A DNA stretch of 64,000 nucleotides from contig CAXXUG010000013.1 of assembly GCA_963664835.2 (NCBI GenBank), forward strand, positions 186,001-250,000, read 5' to 3'. This DNA is from G963664835 sp963664835. GTDB taxonomy: Bacteria; Chloroflexota; UBA6077; FW602-bin22; JBCLEL01. A program made the position numbers and the translations under genes. This document shows, in pieces, positions 28,340 to 37,022 of this stretch; the first letter of the stretch is position 1; each line of letters opens with the position of its first letter. Below the pieces are notes generated by a model. It saw nothing but the letters and a program-made list of their open reading frames with translations. It made no database searches and was not told the DNA's origin.

Positions 28340-28560
28340 GCTCATGCCGGCAGGAGTCGGCACGCTAAGGTGGGAAAAGCCGGATCTGTGGGTTGGTACA
28401 GCTAATTGACGCGGACGAACCCGCCACTCCCCTCCCCAGCGGGGGGCAAGCCCCTCGCCTCGCGTAGTCTTCGACCGCGCTACATTTCCCACCCCCTCCC
28501 CTCTGGATTCCAGCTTACGCTGGGATGACGATTGTGGGCGGCGGGCACGGTCATTCTCGA
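28340..28560 (+). repeat. composite repeat (copy 12)
   Basis: Begins with TAATCGCTCATGCCGGC, then GGCACGCTAAGG, a core variant GCGGGGGGCAAGCCCC (28439-28454, loop changed) with the CTCGCGTAGTCTTCGACCG insertion and CGCTACATTTC. It ends with the hairpin ATTCCAGCTTACGCTGGGAT (28507-28526), where CCAGC/GCTGG replaces CCGGC/GCCGG. Confidence 0.8.
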
Positions 28561-28760
28561 ACCAATCGACTACGAATCAAACCTACTTCTCCTGGAAGAC
28601 CGGCGATGTCCCCTGTGCAGCCAGGAGGCCACCCATGTGAACCCAGGCAATGCGCACGCTTGGTTGAGCCGCGCGTCGCCTCCGACTTGCACCGGCTGAC
28701 ACGAAAAAGCGAATGTGGCAAATGCTGTTTGAGTAGATCGTCGAGAATTAATCTCGCTAT

Positions 28761-28880
28761 TTCGGATTCTGATCAGGTCTTGTATCATAGAGACGTAAGC
28801 GCTCCGGTCCGGTAGGTTACTGTCAACCCTACCGACGAGGCCTGCCTAGATTGCACATGAGGCCGCCCGCCCGGAGCGTT
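28761..28880 (+). ncRNA. candidate structured RNA or leader with its own promoter
   Basis: TTCGGA (28761-28766), 16 bases, then TATCAT (28783-28788) resemble a sigma-70 promoter. About 12 bases after it lies CGCTCCGG (28800-28807), which pairs with CCGGAGCG (28871-28878). Enclosed are hairpins GGTAGG/CCTACC (28811-28833) and GGCCT/AGGCC (28839-28864), so a three-way junction is possible. There is no match to a known RNA family, and the 3' end is undefined. It lies 260 bases upstream of the FmdB-like gene. Confidence 0.3.
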
Positions 28881-29045
28881 TGTGCATGTTAGCACCAATG
28901 CTTTCACAACCTCCCTCCTGTATCGCAAGGCATATGATTCCCGAATTTGGGCGCCGGCAGTGACCAAGTTCCGGACGTTGCGGTGCCCAGGTATTTCTTG
29001 CACAATTCTGAGCATTCGCTTCGTAGGGCGTTCATTTCCCCGTGC

Positions 29046-29051
29046 TATAAT
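29046..29051 (+). promoter_or_regulatory. -10 box of a probable promoter for the FmdB-like gene
   Basis: Perfect TATAAT preceded by GTGC, 88 bases before the FmdB-like start. The -35 region is weak. A run of eight T at about 29097-29104 lies between promoter and gene, so an attenuator-like leader is conceivable. Confidence 0.4.
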
Positions 29052-29138
29052 TCGCTCCCAGGTACGCTGATCGGCCTTGGTACAGGCTAGAGTCGCTTTT
29101 TTTTCGGGCCGGTCGCTACAACCCTTACCGAGGAATAG

Positions 29139-29465
29139 ATGCCGACTTACGAGTACGCCTGCAACGACTGCAGTAATCGATTCGAGACGCGGCAGCGGAT
29201 GACCGATGATCCGATAACCACCTGTCCGGAATGCAGTGGAAGCACCTATCGCGTGCTTTTTCCAGTGGGCATAGTTTTCAAGGGATCAGGTTTCTACAAG
29301 ACTGACTACAGCACAAAGGATGAGAAAAAATCTGAATCGAAAAGCGACTCCAAGTCTTCATCTTCGGACGACAAGGCCAAGAACTCTTCAAGGGACAAGG
29401 CGGCTTCGGCGAAAGGCGAATCCAGCTCGACAGACACGGCCGCCTCAGCGAGCGGCACCTACTAA
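29139..29465 (+). CDS. FmdB-family zinc ribbon protein
   Basis: 108 aa. The first 50 residues are the FmdB/CxxC regulatory zinc ribbon (PTYEYACNDC, with Cys8, Cys11, Cys29, Cys32). The remaining half is a low-complexity Lys/Ser/Asp/Ala tail without predicted fold. The family is widespread and loosely linked to regulation; the exact role is unknown. The ATG has GAGGA six bases upstream. Apparently monocistronic. Confidence 0.9.
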   Translation: MPTYEYACNDCSNRFETRQRMTDDPITTCPECSGSTYRVLFPVGIVFKGSGFYKTDYSTKDEKKSESKSDSKSSSSDDKAKNSSRDKAASAKGESSSTDTAASASGTY

Positions 29466-29732
29466 GGACCGCAGGACGAACCTACAGCCCACCTCATTAA
29501 CTCGGTCGAACACCGCTTTGTGCTATAGTATCGACCAACCTTACACGCACGCCAGAGCGTCGAATATTCGCTGGCTGGCCCCATCAAATAGTTTCCCAAT
29601 CCGCAGAGAGGCTGATGCCGGCGTTGAAGAGTGCGCCCGCACGGGCGCTGTCTAGATCGCCGGCGAGATGAAAGAGCCAAGGCTCATCGCGCCACGAACA
29701 GGAATATACGCAGATAGAGGGAGGTAGCATCA

Positions 29733-30506
29733 GTGAAGCTCGTTCGTTACCAGGGTAGCAGCGGAGCTCAATACGGCGTCGTCGAGGACGAAGGCACAGT
29801 AAGGGAGCTTTCCGGCTGTCCGTTCGGGGACCACAGTATCGGCGGTACCGCCGGTACTTTAGATGATTTGAATCTGCTGGCGCCGGTGGATCCACCAAGA
29901 GTGATCGGCGTAGGCAGCAACTACGTTGCACATATCGAGGAAATGGGATTGGCCACCCCGCCCTTTCCCATGCTGTTCCTGTTACCGCCAACGACGGTCG
30001 TAGGACCGGGCGACTCGATCGTCTATCCGCGCCAGGGGGAGAGAGTAGAGTTCGAAGGAGAGCTTGTCATTGTCATCGGCAAGCCAACGCGACGGGTCTC
30101 CGAGTCCGAGGCACTGGACTACGTATTCGGCTATACCATCGGCAACGACGTAAGCGAGCGCGTTATCCAGTTTGCAGAAATGAAGATGGGCGCCATTATG
30201 ATCGGCAAGTCGTTCGACACATTCAAGCCGCTTGGGCCCATAATTGCAACCGACATCGATCCCACCAACGTCGACCTGACCACGCGGGTAAACGGCGAAG
30301 TAAGGCAGGATGCCAACACGTCGGACCTGCTGTTCCCGGCGGCAAAGTTAGTCTCGTACATTAGCGAGGCGATGACTCTGCTGCCTGGTGACGTGATCTA
30401 TAGCGGAACTCCCGCCGGCGTTGGCCCGGTCGCCCCCGGCGATACGATCGACATAGAGATTCAGGGTATCGGCACGCTGAGCAACTCTGTCGTAGCGGAA
30501 GACTAA
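29733..30506 (+). CDS. fumarylacetoacetate hydrolase family protein
   Basis: 257 aa with the FAH C-terminal fold used for hydrolysis, decarboxylation or isomerisation of beta-diketo or 2-hydroxymuconate-type acids. Metal ligands Glu108 and Glu110 (EFEGEL) and Asp139 (GYTIGNDVSER) are present, as is the loop with MIGKSFDTFKPLGP. The GTG start at 29733 has GGGAGG upstream. The N-terminal ~50 residues form the usual short DUF2437-like lead. The aromatic or sugar-acid substrate cannot be named; the next gene is an oxidoreductase on the same strand. Confidence 0.88.
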   Translation: MKLVRYQGSSGAQYGVVEDEGTVRELSGCPFGDHSIGGTAGTLDDLNLLAPVDPPRVIGVGSNYVAHIEEMGLATPPFPMLFLLPPTTVVGPGDSIVYPRQGERVEFEGELVIVIGKPTRRVSESEALDYVFGYTIGNDVSERVIQFAEMKMGAIMIGKSFDTFKPLGPIIATDIDPTNVDLTTRVNGEVRQDANTSDLLFPAAKLVSYISEAMTLLPGDVIYSGTPAGVGPVAPGDTIDIEIQGIGTLSNSVVAED

Positions 30507-30703
30507 AGTCAGATTCAGATTGAGTGCTTTGGCGCGTCCAAGAGTAACGCTCCCGGCGAATGCGCCGATTAAACTTGGAGCGCCCAGGCTAGCCGGGCTC
30601 TTACCAATCGCAGGCGAATGCGTAGGTTGCGCCTTTACCGGCGACAGCCCGCACAGCCGACGAGAGCAATCTTCGGCGTTGAAGACGAGGGTTTAGGATA
30701 CAC

Positions 30704-31651
30704 GTGGTCAGAGTAGGGTTCATCGGAGCCGGCAGGCGCGCGGTCACAGCGCACTACCCAACGATCGATCAATTGGCGGGTGCGGAGATCGCGGCGATCT
30801 GCGATCTGGACGCCGGCAGACTGAACGCCGCCGGTGATCGATTTGGCGTAGACCGCCGCTTCTCGGACTATCGCCAGATGTTGGCGGAATCCCAACTAGA
30901 CGTAGTCTACGTCATCATGCCTCCCAACAACATGACCCCGATCGTCATCGAATGTCTCGAATCTGGCCTGCACGTGGTCATGGAGAAACCGCCGGGCAAC
31001 AGCCTGGCCGAGTTCGAGGCCATGGTCGAGGCCGCTGAGCGAAATGGACGCTGGGGAATGGTCACACTCCAACGCCGCTTCGCCGCAGTGACCCGAGAAG
31101 CCAAGCGGCTCGTCCTGGAGCGTGGGCCAGTCACTATGTGCCTCGGGGAGTTCCACAAGAACCTGTTGACGTTTTCAGGACCGCAATATGGCGTCAGCAC
31201 GCTTCTGGACGATGTTATCCACACGGTCGATCTCGTCGGCTATATGTGCGGAGGAGAAGCACAAGAGGTGTATGCCCTACAGAAACGGTTCTTCGTAGAC
31301 TGGAAGAACTGCTACAACGCCCTCGTCCACTTCAGCAACGGTGCGGTCGGCGTAATCTCCGGCAACCGGTCGGCCGGCGCCAGGTATCTGCGCCACGAGA
31401 TTCACGGTCGAGGCATCTCTGTATACATGCGGCTTCCGGAAGAAGCGAAAGTTTGGCGCGATAACGAGGAAGAGCCGACCATCCTTCGGGGGGCCGAACT
31501 CGTGGGCTCTGACGACATGTGGGCATACGAGGGGACCCTGGCTATGAACAGGCATTTCATAGAGTGCATCGAGGCAGGCACAGAGCCTCTGAACAGCCTG
31601 CAAAACGTCGCCGGCACGATGCGGTTGGTGGCAGCGATAGAGGGTGACTAG
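30704..31651 (+). CDS. Gfo/Idh/MocA-family oxidoreductase
   Basis: 315-aa NAD(P)-dependent dehydrogenase typically acting on sugars, inositols or related alcohols. The N-terminal Rossmann motif GFIGAGRRA (5-13) and EKPPGNS (94-100), carrying the family's catalytic-site Lys, are seen. The C-terminal alpha/beta domain has DDVIHTVDLVGYMCGGEA. The GTG start at 30704 lacks a strong ribosome site. It follows the FAH-family gene after about 200 bases, so a shared transcript is uncertain. Confidence 0.88.
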   Translation: MVRVGFIGAGRRAVTAHYPTIDQLAGAEIAAICDLDAGRLNAAGDRFGVDRRFSDYRQMLAESQLDVVYVIMPPNNMTPIVIECLESGLHVVMEKPPGNSLAEFEAMVEAAERNGRWGMVTLQRRFAAVTREAKRLVLERGPVTMCLGEFHKNLLTFSGPQYGVSTLLDDVIHTVDLVGYMCGGEAQEVYALQKRFFVDWKNCYNALVHFSNGAVGVISGNRSAGARYLRHEIHGRGISVYMRLPEEAKVWRDNEEEPTILRGAELVGSDDMWAYEGTLAMNRHFIECIEAGTEPLNSLQNVAGTMRLVAAIEGD

Positions 31652-31835
31652 CTATCTGCCTGCTCGTTGCGACAGCCTGACCAGGGTATCAATGGCAGCG
31701 ATCTATCGTCGATTAGTGGAATAGGCGACTCGCACACCTGCTTGTAATCTGAATGCAATTTGCCGGCTGGAAGTCGCGCTCGACCGGCACGGTTTGGCTA
31801 GCCGGCAAAAACCCAGCCAACTAAGGACGATTGAA

Positions 31836-32279
31836 ATGCGCGCACTCTTGCAAAGAGTCAACCGAGCCGCGGTGGTGGTGGATGGCGCGGAGGTGGGCTC
31901 CATTGGCAGAGGGTGGGCCATACTCCTGGGAGTTGGACCCGGTGATTGCGAGGACAAAGCGGCCCAACTAGCAAAAAAGATCGTGACGATGCGGGCCTTC
32001 GAAGACTCGGCCGGAAAGATGAACCTCGACGCGAAGCAAGCGGCGGCGGAGTTCTTGGTTATCTCGCAAGTCACGCTGTATGCCGATTTGTCCAGGGGCC
32101 GCCGGCCCAGTCTCGCCACCGCGGCGCCTCCGCAACTGGCGGAATCCCTGGTAGACCACTTCGCCGGCCTTCTGCGCACAGCCGGCTTTAGGGTAGCGAC
32201 CGGCCGTTTCGGCGCCTACATGGAAGTGGAGATTCACAATACGGGGCCAGTGACCTTTTACTTGTCGACCGACGATTGA
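31836..32279 (+). CDS. dtd: D-aminoacyl-tRNA deacylase
   Basis: 147-aa proofreading enzyme that removes D-amino acids (and glycine from tRNA-Ala) from tRNA. Family signatures SQVTLYAD (~78-85) and the near-C-terminal NTGPVTF (Gly-cisPro-type motif region) are present, and the N-terminus MRALLQRVNRAAV is typical. The ATG at 31836 is preferred to in-frame upstream codons because AAGGA lies just before it and the length then matches the family. Confidence 0.95.
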   Translation: MRALLQRVNRAAVVVDGAEVGSIGRGWAILLGVGPGDCEDKAAQLAKKIVTMRAFEDSAGKMNLDAKQAAAEFLVISQVTLYADLSRGRRPSLATAAPPQLAESLVDHFAGLLRTAGFRVATGRFGAYMEVEIHNTGPVTFYLSTDD

Positions 32280-32438
32280 AGGATTTTCCCCGCTGGCCCA
32301 AGAGTCGCCATTTGGTCCATCAATTCTGGAACGACATTTGACTCAGGCGCGGACGCAGCGAAGGCACGGGGATCAGACTCTACTGAATGAAGTTGAAGGG
32401 AAAGGTGGTCGTCTTCGAAAACGCGGCGACCGGCTAAC

Positions 32439-33635
32439 TTAGTTAGCGCCTACGCCACTCTTTACGAAGATTTCAAAGCGAATCGATAGCCTGGAGAAGT
32501 GGCTTTGCGCAGGCGTGCTGCTGTTGTAGAGGGACTCGTTGATCGTAACGTTCCCGGCAAGAGATCCGGTCTCAAGCCGAGTCACGCCACCGTTCTTGGC
32601 CTCGATCACATCGTCGACGGCCCCCGACTGAAGCCATTCTTCCGTCAGGTTGCGTCCCTGGTCCAGGGCCCAACGGCTCACGATTCCAACGGAGCGCAAC
32701 TCTTGATCGGCGACGTAGTCGTGCAACCACGCCGTGAAGGCGTAGAACTTACCGCTACCGGCAGGTTCCAGCCACTTGCTGGCGCTAAGTCCGCAAGCAC
32801 CCAGCAAAACGCCAGTTTCGCGGTCCACGATCGGGTGTATCTCGTCGTAAGGATCGTCCCCCAACTCATATGTAGACTGGAATCCAACCCGGCCGTGCGA
32901 ACTAGCTGCAGCCGCGCGAGCCGGCGCCGCGGTGTGCTGAGTCTCCACCACAGTCTTGAAGCCATTGAAAGCGCTGTTTGTGCCAGTATGAGCCGTGTCC
33001 GGTCCCGACATCGGCTGGAGGCGGGAGGAGTAGCTCTGCGGCGGAGCAGCTCTGGTCCTGAAACGTGGAGGTTCTTGTTCTTGCTGCTCAGCCATATTTT
33101 GGGACTGTGGCTGAGCGCGCATTGGAGATGGGAACGAAATGCCAAGCAGTCTCATAGCGGCGAACGTGCCGGCGATCAGCGCCACCAATATTGCCACTAT
33201 TGGAACTATCAAACCACTAGCAGCAGATTCGGCCGGCGCACCTTGCGCGGCCTGTCCCTGACCCACACCCGCGGCACCAGGTCCACCTGCATCGAGCCTT
33301 ACGGCAAGTTGACGCAACTGTTCCTGGGCGGACAAGGGCAGCGTCGGATCGTTAATCACCGCCCGTCGGGCTTCTTGCACGACCTGAATCGGGTCTCCCA
33401 AGCGCGAGAGCCGCTCGCGGGCCGCAGTCAGATCATTGTCCCTGGCATTGGCCTCTGCGACCAGAAGCACAAATTCGGTGGAACTCACCGATCCTTCGAC
33501 CGGCGGCAACAATACACGAATCGCGATGGAACCTACCACCAAGCCTGCGATCAGGAGCGACGCCAAGATAATTCCCTGCCGCAAAGGCGAGGAGGTTCGC
33601 AAGAAGCTGGATGCCTTAAACATAGAATTTACCAA
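32439..33635 (-). CDS. two-helix membrane protein of unknown function
   Basis: 398 aa (396 or 394 if the ATG at 33623 is used; the TTG at 33635 directly follows the upstream stop). Transmembrane helices are at ~21-42 and ~141-163, separated by an extracytoplasmic segment with repeated-helix character (residues ~50-115) and an Ala/Gly/Gln linker. The ~235-residue C-terminal part is then cytoplasmic, with a Gln/Pro-rich stretch followed by a compact domain (YDEIHPIVDRETGVLLGACGLS...). I do not recognise the family. It is translationally coupled to the SH3-type gene upstream, suggesting a shared envelope complex. Confidence 0.75.
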   Translation of the reverse strand: MVNSMFKASSFLRTSSPLRQGIILASLLIAGLVVGSIAIRVLLPPVEGSVSSTEFVLLVAEANARDNDLTAARERLSRLGDPIQVVQEARRAVINDPTLPLSAQEQLRQLAVRLDAGGPGAAGVGQGQAAQGAPAESAASGLIVPIVAILVALIAGTFAAMRLLGISFPSPMRAQPQSQNMAEQQEQEPPRFRTRAAPPQSYSSRLQPMSGPDTAHTGTNSAFNGFKTVVETQHTAAPARAAAASSHGRVGFQSTYELGDDPYDEIHPIVDRETGVLLGACGLSASKWLEPAGSGKFYAFTAWLHDYVADQELRSVGIVSRWALDQGRNLTEEWLQSGAVDDVIEAKNGGVTRLETGSLAGNVTINESLYNSSTPAQSHFSRLSIRFEIFVKSGVGAN

Positions 33636-34394
33636 TTACTCATTCGCCGAAATCAGGGAGTAGTAGACGTATCCGTCCAAGTCCTCGTAGGTCACATGGT
33701 ACCATCTTGGCTCAACGGCCTCCACTGCCTCCCCTTCCAGAATGTTCTTGATACTTACGGTTGCCCCTTCGGGCAAGACAGCGAGTTGTTCGGAGTCTGT
33801 AGTGGGCTGACTACGGAGTCGAGCTGCGGTTAGGATCGTACCAGATTCTGGTATTAGGGGTTCAGGCGTGATTATCACCGACGTCAGCGGCGTCGCGCTG
33901 CGTGCGACTATGGGTGTGCCTATGACTATCGGCTCATTCGATGCAACTTCTTGCACATTTTCCGCCGCCGGCGCCTGCCCGGTCGCTGCCGGCGAAGCAC
34001 TCTCCTGTCCTACCACTGGCGCCTGGACCGACGTACCACGATCCATCGCCTGACTGAAGGATTGAAGCAGGGCTGCCTGGGATTGGAGCGTGCTATCGCG
34101 GGACTCTGAATACCGGGATGCGAGTTGCGAGACAGCCGTGGGTGGATCAACGAAACCTGTATCACGCATTCGATCACGTAGAGCGTCGACATTCACGCCT
34201 TGGCGATAAAGAGTCGCCGACAACACGAGGTAAGCGTCGTCCAGGGTTGCCGAGCGCGCGTTGAGGGCGGCCGGCAGGTTAACTACGAGTCCAACTAGGA
34301 TGCCAACAACCAAGACTAGCAGGGCTACCGAGGGCTTCCAACGTGCCTCAAGCCCTACCGTCGTGCTGCTAATTCTACTTCTTCGACGATACAA
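33636..34394 (-). CDS. membrane-anchored SH3-like protein
   Basis: 252 aa. One N-terminal transmembrane helix (~22-41) is followed by an extracytoplasmic helical region, a Pro/Ala/Thr-rich linker and a C-terminal SH3b-like domain (LRSQPTTDSEQLAVLPEGATV ... WYHVTYEDLDGYVYYSLI, ~188-249). This layout parallels the gene at 20,880. SH3b domains often bind peptidoglycan or ligands. It forms a two-gene unit with the downstream membrane protein. No function can be named. Confidence 0.75.
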   Translation of the reverse strand: MYRRRSRISSTTVGLEARWKPSVALLVLVVGILVGLVVNLPAALNARSATLDDAYLVLSATLYRQGVNVDALRDRMRDTGFVDPPTAVSQLASRYSESRDSTLQSQAALLQSFSQAMDRGTSVQAPVVGQESASPAATGQAPAAENVQEVASNEPIVIGTPIVARSATPLTSVIITPEPLIPESGTILTAARLRSQPTTDSEQLAVLPEGATVSIKNILEGEAVEAVEPRWYHVTYEDLDGYVYYSLISANE

Positions 34395-34724
34395 AAAGTG
34401 TACCCCTATCGTGTGCGCATAACCACCAGCGCGCAGAGCCGAATCTCAAGCCACCCATTTGCATACGGTAGCTCATCGTCTATGCACCAGCGCCCGACTT
34501 TCGAGCAACTCGTGCGACCGGTAGCACACGCCACCGCCGCATATTGTATCGCAACTATGACCAACAAGAGTAATTTGCCGATTAAATGTATATAAGATTT
34601 TTTAAGGATCATCTACAGCGTCAAGATATAGGGCGACTGAACAGACTAGCAGGCGACATTTCGAAGATATTCGGCAGAAAACAGGCGGAAACGAGTGATG
34701 CGGGCGATCGAAGAAAGGCCATCT
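34395..34724. other. intergenic, AT-rich, no gene recognised
   Basis: About 330 bases upstream of the SH3-like minus-strand gene. AT-rich stretches at 34550-34610 (minus-strand TACAAT near 34550) may hold its promoter. No RNA or repeat recognised. Confidence 0.35.
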
Positions 34725-35555
34725 TCACCAGAATCCGCGTGGAATGTTTTTATATGGATCCATCTGCGGAAACCGGCCGTCGTTCGCCAACGATTCGTAT
34801 CGCTCCAATAGACTCTCTATTTCCTGCTGGTCGAGCAGGTTTCCGAGAGACCCAATCAATGCGTCGAATCTGAATCGGTTCGAACTCAGCGATAACAGAT
34901 CGGCCATAATCGAGTCTGGAATCGCCTCGCCATCAAACGCCCAGATGACGGTACGCAACTTTGGCTCGGCATTGAACGTCAGGCCATGGTCTATGCCCCA
35001 CATCCGCCCGTCGTTTCCAACAAAGCAGTGCCCCGTCTTGCGATCTGCGTTATTTGCGATCAAATCGAAGGTCATTATCTGCTGGAGGGGCAGGCGCCAC
35101 TCGGGACCGAGGCGCTGGAGACTCACACGACTATCGGACTCGACATATAGCTGCATCGAGCCCACGCCGTAGGGACCATCGCCGATTGCGGTAGGCGGTA
35201 TGAACCCCCAACCCAGGGCCCGGGCAAGCTCGAAGGAAGCGTACTCGCGCTTGTACAGAGTACCCGGCGGAAAGTCCCAAAGCGGCGCTTCGCCACGCTG
35301 TGGCTTATATATCGCGAGAGCTTGCCCCACCGTCTCGTGACTCAGCGTGACCACGAATGTGTAGTTCGATCCCCACGGTAGATGATGGCAGGTCTCTACC
35401 TTGCCGTTATGGAGCAACTCCATCGCCTGATCGACAGTAAGGGAGGCGCCCTTTTTGCCTTCGAGATTCAGTACCACCGGCAGCATCTCGTCTGATTTCC
35501 GCGTTGTCGGCAAGGGTGTCGGTTCACTAGGATGAGTGGGAGTAGCCATTGGCAC
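34725..35555 (-). CDS. SCO1664-like protein (phosphoinositide-kinase-like fold)
   Basis: 276 aa. It resembles the SCO1664 family seen in Actinobacteria and Chloroflexota, distantly related to PI3/4-kinases. Visible kinase-like elements are a Lys in AIYKPQRGE (84), NNADRKTGHC (~168-177, catalytic-loop-like Asp171) and WGIDHGLTFN (~187, DHG resembling the metal-binding DFG). The biological substrate is unknown. The first ~25 residues are Thr/Pro-rich and may be a spurious extension; the start may be GTG 35555 or ATG 35549. It is divergent from the tRNA-Thr gene. Confidence 0.75.
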   Translation of the reverse strand: MPMATPTHPSEPTPLPTTRKSDEMLPVVLNLEGKKGASLTVDQAMELLHNGKVETCHHLPWGSNYTFVVTLSHETVGQALAIYKPQRGEAPLWDFPPGTLYKREYASFELARALGWGFIPPTAIGDGPYGVGSMQLYVESDSRVSLQRLGPEWRLPLQQIMTFDLIANNADRKTGHCFVGNDGRMWGIDHGLTFNAEPKLRTVIWAFDGEAIPDSIMADLLSLSSNRFRFDALIGSLGNLLDQQEIESLLERYESLANDGRFPQMDPYKNIPRGFW

Positions 35556-35703
35556 CGGTGTCTCTTGCTACCATTCTCAGCACGTTTGAGGCCGTGCTTC
35601 TTGAATGAAGTGTATGCGGGCTCCGGCGGGCAGTCAATCAATGATGGCGCACCTGGAACGGGCGACAGCACCTGGCAAGAAGGCACCCAGTTGCGCGCGT
35701 TCG

Positions 35704-35733
35704 TTGCGGTCGGAATGAGCCAAGCTGTAGAAT
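35704..35733 (+). promoter_or_regulatory. sigma-70-type promoter for tRNA-Thr
   Basis: TTGCGG (35704-35709), an 18-base spacer, then TAGAAT (35728-35733). The tRNA begins 47 bases later, a normal leader length. Confidence 0.55.
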
Positions 35734-35780
35734 GCTCGCGAACAATTGCGAAGGGCCAACCTGTATCGCGGCGCCCATGT

Positions 35781-35853
<73 letters not shown>

Positions 35854-35995
35854 CCGATCTGGCCTGCATCCCGGTATGGGTTCGAGCCCCTACGCGGTTG
35901 CCGGCAACATCAACCACGATCGCGGCTTTGATGACGGCGTCTCACAGCGTGTCGGTCCGGCATGTGACACCAGAGGGAAAGACCAAAGAGCTAGA

Positions 35996-36904
35996 GTGAG
36001 CGCGGTACCGGCCAGTCCATCGACGACTCAGGTGATTTCGGCGTCCAAGCGCCGCCGGCGCCGCCTCGCGATGCTTCGGTCGGCGATCAGCCATGGCATC
36101 GTGATCCTGGCGAGTCTGTTTGTACTCTTCCCGTTCGTGTGGATGGTCACTGCGTCTCTAAAGAGCGAGACGGAGGCGTTCACTATTCCGCCGACCTGGA
36201 TTCCTTACGAATTCAAGTGGACCAACTACGAGCGGGCGCTGTTCCACTACGTTCCCTTCGGCCGGTACTTTCTGAATACTACGTTGATCACCGCCGGCGT
36301 TCTGGTCGGAAGGTTGATCACGGCCTCGATGGTCGCGTTCGCATTTGCCCGGTTGAGGTTCTTCGGCCGCAACGTGCTGTTCATCCTGGTCTTGAGCACG
36401 ATGATGGTGCCATTCCAGGTTACGGTAATCCCCCTGTTCATCATCTACAGAGAGCTGGATTGGCTGGACACCTATGCGCCGTTGATCGCTCCGGCCTGGT
36501 TTGGCGGTGGGGCGTTCTTCATATTCCTACTGCGACAGTTCATAATGACCGTAAACCGCGAGCTGGATGACGCAGCTCGAATCGATGGATGCGGCTGGTT
36601 CGGCCTGTACTGGAGAATAGTCCTGCCGCTGATCACGCCGGCTCTGGCCGCGGTGGCGATATTCTCGTTTCTGTGGACCTGGGGCGACTTCTTCAACCCT
36701 CTGATCTTCCTGCGAAGCGCCCACAACTACACCCTCGCCGTCGGCCTGCACTTCTTCGCCAGCATGGGTTCGGTGAGTGTCAGGCCGGTCGTCACCGAAG
36801 TGATGGCCGGGGCGACGGTAATAATGATCCCGCCGTTGCTGTTGTTCTTCTTTGCTCAGAAGTACTTTATCCAAGGCGTGGTCTTCTCAGGGATCAAAGG
36901 CTAG
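35996..36904 (+). CDS. carbohydrate ABC transporter permease, MalG type (tandem copy 1)
   Basis: 302-aa inner-membrane permease with about six helices and the EAA loop DDAARIDGCGWFGLYWRIVLPL. The GTG start at 35996 is chosen because the next gene, a close paralogue, begins with a similar GTG-AG context. By eye the two proteins are roughly four-fifths identical, with identical C-termini (KYFIQGVVFSGIKG). No MalF-type partner, binding protein or ATPase is adjacent, so the transport system must be completed from elsewhere or these are leftovers of an operon. The substrate is unknown. Confidence 0.88.
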   Translation: MSAVPASPSTTQVISASKRRRRRLAMLRSAISHGIVILASLFVLFPFVWMVTASLKSETEAFTIPPTWIPYEFKWTNYERALFHYVPFGRYFLNTTLITAGVLVGRLITASMVAFAFARLRFFGRNVLFILVLSTMMVPFQVTVIPLFIIYRELDWLDTYAPLIAPAWFGGGAFFIFLLRQFIMTVNRELDDAARIDGCGWFGLYWRIVLPLITPALAAVAIFSFLWTWGDFFNPLIFLRSAHNYTLAVGLHFFASMGSVSVRPVVTEVMAGATVIMIPPLLLFFFAQKYFIQGVVFSGIKG

Positions 36905-37022
36905 GTCGGCTAGCGTCGATTTGGAGGCCATTTAGCTCAGCGGTGCAGGATACACCAACCGGCGCCGGCCATGACGTCGATAGGCCGGAGCGAGCGAATC
37001 GAGAACGGAATGAGGACCGAGA

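Noticed and set aside
32499..33833. Long open frame on the plus strand opposite the two membrane-protein genes
   Set aside because: It is antisense to two frames with clear transmembrane and domain structure, has no ribosome site and reads as low-complexity Arg/Gln-rich sequence.
36926..36960. tRNA-like 5' half (TTAGCTCAGCGGT)
   Set aside because: No anticodon arm, T-arm or acceptor partner downstream, so not annotated as a tRNA; mentioned only as a possible duplication relic.
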